From Pelobates cultripes (lineage: Eukaryota > Chordata > Amphibia > Anura > Pelobatidae): 64,000 nucleotides of DNA. The notes under the pieces are model-generated. The model searched no databases, was not told the DNA's origin, and saw only the letters and a program-made list of their open reading frames with translations. A program made the translations under genes and the position numbers. Where the stretch lies: positions 106,481,271 to 106,545,270 of the forward strand of contig OW240915.1 of assembly GCA_933207985.1 (NCBI GenBank). Reading direction: 5' to 3'. The number at the start of each line of letters is the position of its first letter. The stretch's first letter is position 1. This document shows, in pieces, positions 56,657 through 64,000 of the stretch.

Positions 56657-57246
56657 TTATGTGTGTGTGTATATATTTGTTTTTTCTTATTTTGTCTGTT
56701 AGTCAGATATACATCTCTACTATTCTCCTAAAATAAATGTTACATCTCTGTGTACATAGTGATTTTTTTTTTCTAATGGTTTCCTGTATGTGGCTTGGTT
56801 AATAATGGTAAATAACTGTTCCACTCCCACACACCTCTGTGCACACTATTAAAAGCACCACAGCATATATTTGTGGCTTATATGTCATCATTTAAAGGAA
56901 AACAGGTTTGCACTAAGGCTCTAGCAATGATGCACAAACATACATGGACATGCCCATATGTATTTCCTATATGAGATGCACTCTTTAATTTTTATATATG
57001 TTTTGCATATATACATAGTAGATGTCTGTGCATTGGAACAATTTGGTTTAGTTGATCATACAGTAATTTCAGGAAAAACAATTAAGAAGAACCAAAAGGG
57101 CTCAAAAGTGGCACATCAATGTACTGCAAAATTTCAATATTACATATACATTTTGCAGTACACTGATGGGTGCCATCCGGTTTGCACATAAAGTTAAAAG
57201 AAGCAACCAACAGAGGGGAAAAAAGAGGAAGAACAGTAAGCAAAAA

Positions 57247-57280
<34 letters not shown>

Positions 57281-57421
57281 TCAATACATTGTTAAACACA
57301 GCTCTGCCTACACCAGTCAAGTCACAAAATGTGCTTTTCCCACAGAAATTTCTTATTTGCAGTGATGTTACTACTACAAGAGATTCTGGGTGGGCATATG
57401 CAAAAGAGTGCAACAAAGAAT

Positions 57422-57453
<32 letters not shown>

Positions 57454-58152
57454 GATTTTTTTTTTTTTTAATTCACATATCAAGTGAGAAATGAACAATT
57501 AATATTCAACATTTTAGTGGCTGTCCCCTAACCAATAGTTATTTATTTTTAATGGTTCTATGGAACTCTGAAATACAAAACCATTGAAACTTGTTGTCCA
57601 TTGTCTGTAATATGGCAAATAGGAGTTACAGAAGTCAGATGACCCACTGATTGCCCAAGATTTGAAACCCAAAGTTTAAAAGCAAATGCACAAGTCTAAT
57701 ACATACAGTTGTTTGGGTTCAACTGTTTTCTACGTGTTTCAGTTTGATATAAAAAAAGAATGTTACATTAATATGATTCCTGCAACTTGAGATGTCATCA
57801 TAAAATAGACTTAACTAATTTTTTTTTTTTTATATCAAGAAATGGTCACATCATTTAAAAACCGAAGAAGAGTAATATGCACCTGATGAAGTTAAATTAA
57901 GTTTGACCACACAGAAGTACATAACTGCCAAGCAGAAAAGTTTTAAATGATCATGGTCCAACATAGACCATAACAATTGCAGTGGAGAAAGATGGTGCTA
58001 TCTCAACAGCTAATTTTGAGAAGTGCAATAATTAACCATTTCAAATAACTTGTACTATAATAATACTTATTAGATAATCAGTGATGGTTTTATTATATTT
58101 TTTTTTTTACTGTTTTTCTTTTCCTTTTATCACAAATCTTCTCTAATATTTA
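55999..58152. other. Intergenic stretch between STARD3NL and TRGC
   Basis: No gene recognised. Contains (GT)n/(TA)n at about 56608-56675, (TA)n runs at 57250-57277 and 57423-57450, and a compact hairpin at 57113-57170. Confidence 0.5.
57113..57170. repeat. 58-bp hairpin with 19-bp arms
   Basis: CATCAATGTACTGCAAAAT and, after about 18 bases, ATTTTGCAGTACACTGATG: complementary over 19 positions with one mismatch (a G-T wobble in the RNA). It may be the centre of a small MITE or a small-RNA-like hairpin; no known miRNA was recognised. Confidence 0.6.
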
Positions 58153-58153
58153 A

Positions 58154-58615
58154 AGGAGCACTATAGGGTCAGGAACACAAACATGTATTCCTGACCCTAT
58201 AGTGCTAAACCCACCATTTAGGTGACTTGCCCCCCACTTAGCCCCCTTAAAAGGAATTAAAACTCACCTAATTTCCAGCATTGCGCAGGTCTGCCTGCAC
58301 TGGCCCCCTTAGTGACTTAATCAGAGTTGCTGATTTTAAGCCAATCCAATGCAAAAGCATTGGATTGGATCATATCTGCAAGGGGCGGGGCCAAATGCTG
58401 TTTTGGCCAATCAGTACCTCCTCATAGAAATGCATCTATATGAAGAAAATTTAGCGTCCCCATGCAGACCGTGGAGACGCTGAACGGCAGTGCTGCCTAT
58501 TGTGCAGCACTGCCCCAGGAAGCACCTACAGTGGCCATCTGAGGAGTGGACACTTGGAGGTGTCCATAGGGGCAATGAAAATGCCCGAAGGCAACAATTA
58601 TTGCAATCTCATGCT
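58154..58615. mobile_element. T2/Kolobok-like MITE, right end missing
   Basis: Opens TTAAAGGAGCACTATAGGG, followed by a terminal hairpin (TCAGGAACACAAACATGTATTCCTGA type) and the subfamily phrase GGAAGCACCTACAGTGGCCA. No matching right terminus was found. Confidence 0.65.
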
Positions 58616-59524
58616 ACAATTTTTTTAAATATTTTTTTTTTTTTACATCAATATGTGGCATCGCTCCGACCTCGCGAGAAGAACCCCTGGGAGCTGCTGG
58701 CTTGAGCTAGCCCAGGTCCTTTTTTCATACTTTTAAAATGTTTTCAGAAATCTGTTTTTGTTTTTTTTGCTTTGTCAGTGTGGATTGTAGATTGAGGTAA
58801 AAAATATAATAAATAATTTAAACAATTGTAGCGTAAGGCTGCAACATAAAAAAAATGAATACTTTCTGAATGCTATATATGTGTGTGTGTGTGTGTTTCT
58901 GCCTTATATATCTGTGAATAGTAATGAATACATACAGTTTTATTCCTTTGTTTCATATTTAAATCTATTTTTATGGTTCAATATGTATTTTTAAAGAAAT
59001 AAAGTCTTCAATGAATGACATTAAATGACACCACGTACAATATATCACAGCATAAAGTAAACACACTGTATGAATATGAAAAACAGTTTAACTTGATATA
59101 TTTAATAAGATATAGGTAGCAGTTGCACACTAATTACGTGAACCTATACGATAATATTCAAATACAGAAACATATTTCTAGCGAGTTTACAAATTAAAAG
59201 TAAATAGAAATTTACTTGAGCAGATGCAGTACCAAATAAAAATCACATTTTGTTATCTACCATTTTTCTATCCAGAATTTCAGAGTTTTCATTTGTTAAA
59301 TCTGGCCAAAAGGTTTTTTTTTTTTCTATTTGTATTTATTTTTAATTTTAAATGTTATTCGTCATATGTCAATATAAAAATAATTAAATGAACCTGAGGC
59401 ACAGAACAATTACTTAATGTAATATATTTAAAAGGAAAATCAGAATAGATTTTACCAATTAAAAATAATAAAGAAAATAAAAATGAGTTAATGTTGCAAT
59501 TTACGTTTTGGCATGATTAAGGAG
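58616..59524. other. Intergenic sequence downstream of TRGC
   Basis: AT-rich, no gene recognised. A minus-strand AATAAA (complement of 59335-59340) is a possible poly(A) signal for TRGC. Confidence 0.4.
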
Positions 59525-59610
59525 TTAAAGGGACACTTTATACACCGTAACCACAATGGTTTATTGTAGTTTTCATGATCCAAGGTGGCTATAGTTACAG
59601 TCCCACAATT
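59525..59610. mobile_element. T2-like MITE fragment
   Basis: TTAAAGGGACACTTTATACACC followed by GGTTTATTGTAGTT. Only the left end is recognisable. It lies in the probable 3' UTR region of TRGC. Confidence 0.5.
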
Positions 59611-59999
59611 TTTTTGTCAAAGTGTTTTCAAGTAGTTCCTGGAATCCTACCACGCACCCCATAAAAAAAAAAAACTATATTAAACTAATTAGAAGGCATG
59701 GAAGCATGACTTGAAGCAACCCCTCTGGGAATGAGAGCCAGGAAACTGGGGGGGGGAGCCTAATCGATAAGGGGCATCAGCAGGGCTGTAGCATTAGGAA
59801 TACAGAGCAATTTACTACTTATTCATGCAGCTCATTAGATATTTTAATCTACAGTGGAAAGTTTAAAAAAAAAATAGCTAATTTAGTTATTGCAATAAAA
59901 GCTATACATTCAAAATAACCTAAGCATTCTAACTCATTTCAGCAAGTAATGATATTAAATGGTTTGTATTTGCTTTTGTCTTCACAAGGAGATAACAAA

Positions 60000-60118
60000 T
60001 CACGCTGCAAACTTGTACGTCAAGACCAGGATAGGGCAATACAAAACACTCTTCAGGAGCAATAGAGTATAGGTGATATAAGCAGCCTGGTACGTTGTTG
60101 GTTTCAAAAGTACGTTTC
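60000..60118 (-). CDS. TRGC: T-cell receptor gamma constant, exon 3 (transmembrane and tail)
   Basis: 119 nt after the acceptor TTTTTTCTTTTCACAG on the minus strand, entering in phase 1, stop TGA at 60002-60000. It encodes GNVLLKPTTYQAAYITYTLL, then LLKSVLYCPILVLTYKFAA. The lysine in the middle of the hydrophobic helix (LLLLKSVLY) is the charged residue by which TCR gamma chains assemble with CD3, as in mammals (family knowledge). The cytoplasmic tail is only a few residues. The phase matches exons 1 and 2, so the 3-exon model reads through without interruption. Confidence 0.9.
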
Positions 60119-61137
60119 CTGTGAAAAGAAAAAAAAGAGTTGTAATGCATACGGAAATAGTACATTTATATGTTTAGAAGAAGCAAAAACATTGTTGGTT
60201 GGGTTTTTTTATTTATCTTTTTTTGTTTTGTTTTTCTAGCAATGTAGTTTTTAATAAATTTTTATTTATTTATTTTTCAAGTCAATGTAAAGTGATTAAG
60301 AATGAAAAAAAAGTATGAAGAAAGTTTTGACACTGTGGATATTGACTGTGTTTTGGTTCATTTCAATACAGATTTTTTGACTGGATGGGATACATAGTGT
60401 TGAACTGCATTTAAATGTCTGTAGAATAGACACCAGGTACTTTGCATTACATGGATCTATATATACAAACAGATAATTGAAAAATATCCATCATACCATA
60501 ATGACTCTATATGTCCATCAGATTATTAGACATGAACCCTTTGCGTTATGTGTTTAGAGGAGTATAAGCTACCCCTCAAAACATGATCCACCAAGGATCA
60601 AAATGCACAATATCGTCAAAACACTAAGCAAAATGCTGCGAGTTTACAGGTTGCACTTTCTGGAGTCTTGTGCCTAGAAGTGTGATACCAGAGTACCAAC
60701 CAATCCTCGACAAAAAATATAATACTAAAATCGCACAAATGAACGAAAGACAGTTTCAATTTTAATTAATACGAACACATTGGTGTCATGCATGTTTTAT
60801 AAGTAAGTAATGCACCCTAAAATATCAGTGTGAAAACAGACATGGACTATGAGATGTTAATCAGATTCTTCAGAAAATGCTTGGAAAAGATGCAGCCTCT
60901 CCAAGTAATTTTTTTCCTGCACTACCTTGTGAATTATAAGGTTTGGTTATTTTTTTTTGTAATAAGTATAAATCCACCTTGTTTCTGTACCAAACAGGCT
61001 TACATCACATTAAAATTCATTTACCCCCCCCCCCCCCCCCCGACACAACATTAATTAATGCTCCTCAAATCAGGCAGTAGATTATCCAATACATTTTTTT
61101 TTTTTTAAACAAAAAAACATGTCACATTGTTATTTAC

Positions 61138-61212
61138 CAAAATAACTGTTATTTCTGTTAGGACAACTTTCCGATTGATAGTCAACATCGATGCTTTTCT
61201 TCTCTGTACTTG
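61138..61212 (-). CDS. TRGC: T-cell receptor gamma constant, exon 2 (hinge)
   Basis: 75 nt (25 codons), phase 1 at both ends, between TTTCCTTTACAG and GTAAAT on the minus strand. It encodes ASTEKKSIDVDYQSESCPNR then NNSYF. The single cysteine in SESCPN is the expected interchain-disulfide residue to the delta chain. NNS is a potential N-glycosylation site. Hinge exons of TCR gamma vary strongly in length between species; this one is short and single. Confidence 0.88.
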
Positions 61213-61214
61213 CT

Positions 61215-61429
61215 GTAAAGGAAAGCAGTCATTCATTAATGCTTTATATGGTAAGAAATCTTAATAATATAAATGCATGACTAAATGTGAACGCTGGACT
61301 TTTATCACTACCAAAATTTCATATAACACACTATATATACACCATATATAATCCACTTTATGAATAGTGGTATGCCAATGTTTTTATGCTTTTAAAAACG
61401 TCCAAACTTTATTGTGTATATATATAAAT

Positions 61430-61480
<51 letters not shown>

Positions 61481-61793
61481 TGTATGTGTGTGTGTCTATA
61501 TATATTATTCTAATTACATGCTTTCTCTTTTGTCTGGCTTATTCTGGTTATTCCCTAAACCTCTGTATCTCTCATTCTCAGAACCATATTCTGCTACTTA
61601 TGACACAAACATCATCACACATCTGTATATTATCATATTGTCATAAATATGTGACTGTGTGTATTGATTGTATGAACAATGTTATACCTAAGTGTGTGTA
61701 TACATATTCAGGAATGTTTTCAACTCTTTTTTTTCTAAATTGATTGCAGTTTATTGTTGCATCCCTAGTATTTAGTAATGCAATGTATAATAC
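61215..61793. other. TRGC intron 1 with microsatellites
   Basis: Contains (TA)n at about 61418-61476. The plus-strand frame at 61480-61743 is low-complexity and not a gene. A 20-bp C run is located at 61023-61041, in intron 2. Confidence 0.6.
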
Positions 61794-62123
61794 CTTTACT
61801 TTCTCCAATATATGTTGATCCCCATTGAGTAGGGGTAGTAACTCCTTCATGCTTGTACTTGCAGTAAAATCTCTTGCCATAGTCAGCTTTGTCTACTGTG
61901 ATCCAGCTTGTCAATGAGTAGGTTTTAAGTTGATCATCCAACACTATATCTCCTTGTTCTGCCTCTAGATCAGCTGTATTTTCTTCTTTGTTCCAGACCA
62001 CCTTGATAACATCTGGGTAAAAGTTCTGTATAACACACATGTATATAAGCTTGCCTGTCTTCTGTACTTCTTTCTCGGACGAACTCAGTATGGTTGCCTT
62101 GGGTTCTGAAACGCTCTGGCTGC
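61794..62123 (-). CDS. TRGC: T-cell receptor gamma constant, exon 1 (Ig C1 domain)
   Basis: 330 nt (110 codons) on the minus strand, from acceptor TTATATATTCAG to donor GTATTA, phase 1 at both ends as required for J-to-C splicing. It begins GSQSVSEPKATILSSSEKEV. Ig-fold cysteines are in LIYMCVIQNFYPDVIKVVW and DYGKRFYCKYKH, with the C1 tryptophan in KVVWNKE and the loop TYSLTSWITVDKADYGKR. NFYPDVIKVVWNKE is the recognisable TCR gamma signature. In the T cell the product pairs with a delta chain at the surface. No promoter is expected here: transcription starts at a rearranged V gene upstream (higher coordinates). The 5' splice partner (J) is not in view. Confidence 0.93.
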
Positions 62124-62484
62124 CTGAATATATAAAAGATGAAAGTTAAACAAATGTTTTGGTGTTTTTATTGGTCTAACTCAGGGTTAGAGGAATATTC
62201 TTGTCGACATTACATTTTAAAATGAGACATGATAGTTTATTGTGTGGACTAATGGTATATGGGATTTCTCAGCTTCATATGATATAGCACAACATTCTGT
62301 TTCATAAATGGACTAATTTGTAAAGAAGGACATTTAGGTAATTTGTATTCTTTAAATTATCCTTTCCCTGTGACAGCATATACTATTTATATTTAGACCC
62401 TGCAAGTATATCTTTGATGTTAGTATTTATTAAAGGTGGGTATCTTATCAACAAATGATGTGGATGAATAGCCGAGCTTAAGTT

Positions 62485-62559
62485 AACCCCTTAAGGACAC
62501 ATGACGTGTGACAAGTCATGATTCCCTTTTATTCCAGAAGTTTGGTCCTTAAGGGTTAA
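62485..62559. mobile_element. Short TTAACCCC repeat, copy 2
   Basis: Same 75-bp unit as 15022-15097 with a few substitutions (ACATGACGTGTGACAAGTC). It is directly followed by a T2-like MITE fragment starting TTAAAGGAACACGCC at 62556. Confidence 0.75.
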
Positions 62560-62704
62560 AGGAACACGCCAAGCAACATAACCACTACAGCTCCCTGTAG
62601 TAGTTATGGTGCCAAGAGTTCCCTGGTTCCCCTATTTTAAGGAGTCAACCATATTTGAATGCACCTTAAAACTAGCTGCATGCTGCAGTGTCAGCGTACA
62701 TGCT

Positions 62705-62783
62705 TAACCCCTTAAGGACACATGACATGTATGACATGTCATGATTCCCTTTTATTCCAGAAGTTTGGTCCTTAAGGGCTTAA
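62705..62783. mobile_element. Short TTAACCCC repeat, copy 3
   Basis: TTAACCCCTTAAGGACACATG to GGTCCTTAAGGGCTTAA; nearly identical to the copy at 15022-15097. Confidence 0.75.
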
Positions 62784-63837
62784 GCAGCTGCTCATTTATT
62801 TCTGGAAGACATCCTTAAGGACGCATGGGTGTGACATCAAAATGGTGCTAATGCTTATATATATCTTTATGGAACACAATGAGAAAGTAGAAACTGACTT
62901 TGAGTTATGAGCTCATTGCACAAGGAGCATACAATTGTATATATATTTTTTTAATATAATTTTAAATGATTTAACACTGCGGTGCATTCAAAAATTATTT
63001 ATGGTCTCAATTAAAATATGTGAAGTACAATAGACCGATTTACATTGCAGTATATTCAATTCAATTAAGTGCCACCTAGTGACTTGCATCCTCAAATCAG
63101 GAATGACGTGAATATTAACATATAGGCTTTTTTATTTGAGTCCTACCTATGCTAACACTAAATGTGGCTGCATTCAGCTCAAAATCAGGACATCTAATAC
63201 AAAACCCTACTAACTAATCAACCCAAATAAGAAGCATAAAGTAGGTGACTTCACTGTAACAAGCCTATGAAATGCAAGAGCAAAGAAAATCACACACAAT
63301 AGCTCTGTGCTAAATCTTTTATCACTCTCTGTGCACTCAAACCCAAGCCAAAACGTACCATTTTAAATAAGAGAGGTTTTAGTTTAGTTTTTATCACCAT
63401 GGAGTGATACAAAATAACTCTGTTATTTAAAAATGTACATTGGAATTATATTTTTTTTCTTTATAAATATATAGTGCTAATTTATATTAAATTAAATTTA
63501 TATTAAAAAAAAATGTATTTCTAAGTATATACAAACTGTTTACAAAGCACATAAGACAAACAATTAAATGGACCTCAGAAAGTTTTAGATGATAACATAA
63601 ATGTATTAGTTCTGAATATCATGTCTAATGAAAACTGATTGATACGTCTAAATTGTTGAATGTGACAATATAATTGTGGCCTAAAATAAGAAATGGGGGG
63701 AGGAGGGTTGATTAAACAGGTCACTTTTCTAATATTTGATATAGCTCATTTAGCTCTTCACAAAAAAATGGATTTGGTTATTCCAGACCAACTTACATTA
63801 GCATTTGGCAACTGTTAAAATCTGATTAATCTCTATA
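62784..63837. other. Region 5' of TRGC, no confirmed J segment
   Basis: About 1 kb searched on the minus strand for a J segment (Phe-Gly-x-Gly, upstream heptamer/nonamer, downstream donor). One weak Phe-Gly-x-Gly match at 63341-63352 lacks a convincing recombination signal and a donor. Otherwise AT-rich. Confidence 0.5.
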
Positions 63838-63923
63838 TTAAAGGGACACTATAGTCACAACTTTATACACCAAAACTGCTTCATTAAGCTAAAGTAATTT
63901 AGGTGACTATAGTGTTCCTTTAA
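63838..63923. mobile_element. Compact T2-like MITE (86 bp)
   Basis: TTAAAGGGACACTATAGTCAC at the left and GTGACTATAGTGTTCCTTTAA at the right form a near-complete hairpin flanked by TTAA. This is the smallest member of the family in the window. Confidence 0.8.
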
Positions 63924-64000
63924 TCAATCCGTATAATATCAGACTAATTTCCTTCATCTTTCTACCCAATTCTCCTGACACAGAACAGAAGAATTGCTTT

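Noticed and set aside
63340..63366. Minus-strand Phe-Gly-x-Gly motif that could be a TRG J segment
   Set aside because: No convincing heptamer/nonamer upstream and no good splice donor downstream; the frame after the motif does not resemble a J end.

Overview
This is vertebrate genomic DNA, most likely from a frog (anuran). It is intron-rich and AT-rich, with no bacterial-style operons. It holds two host genes in convergent orientation, STARD3NL (plus strand) and a T-cell receptor gamma constant gene (TRGC, minus strand). The frog assignment is inference. It rests on the divergent, non-mammalian TRGC sequence, many T2/Kolobok-like TTAA MITEs, and several tyrosine-recombinase (DIRS/Ngaro-type) retrotransposons.

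Host genes. STARD3NL (MENTHO) is read exon by exon from 21690 to 51824. Seven introns with GT/AG ends and consistent phases give a 234-codon protein, followed by a noncoding 3' UTR exon that starts at 52624. The first, untranslated exon was not found. The protein is a four-helix MENTAL-domain late-endosomal membrane protein with a C-terminal FFAT motif. Downstream, TRGC lies on the minus strand in three exons (62123-61794, 61212-61138, 60118-60000): an Ig C1 domain, a hinge with one cysteine, and a transmembrane segment with the TCR lysine. STARD3NL and TRG are also convergent neighbours in human, so this is an ancient conserved arrangement. No TRG V or J segment was confirmed; they are expected beyond the right edge.

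Mobile DNA makes up most of the rest. 1-1820: part of a TTAACCCC-ended repeat with nested inverted repeats, seen again at 37800-39400. 2490-5107: TTAA MITEs. 8347-10389: an L1-type element carrying an open ORF1 but no ORF2, with a 15-bp target duplication. 12722-16398, 16462-17791 and 22832-25363: three hAT-type elements with 8-bp target duplications, the first and third filled with strand-switching minisatellites. 18414-20926: a TTAA-flanked element with perfect 24-bp termini and a G/C-rich tandem array. 27628-28432: an 805-bp element of permuted inverted modules with a 17-bp target duplication. 31065-31807 and 33440-33947: further long inverted repeats. 34854-35545: an L1 3' end. 40690-47250: a decayed Ngaro/DIRS-like retrotransposon. 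47344-47503: a perfect 160-bp palindrome. 48617-51094: an internally deleted DIRS1-like element with inverted termini and an internal complementary region.

The retroelements between 40 and 51 kb all sit in STARD3NL intron 7, which has grown to about 14 kb. No tRNA, rRNA, CRISPR array or host gene other than these two was recognised. Sites and splice junctions were read by eye; no alignment or database search was run.
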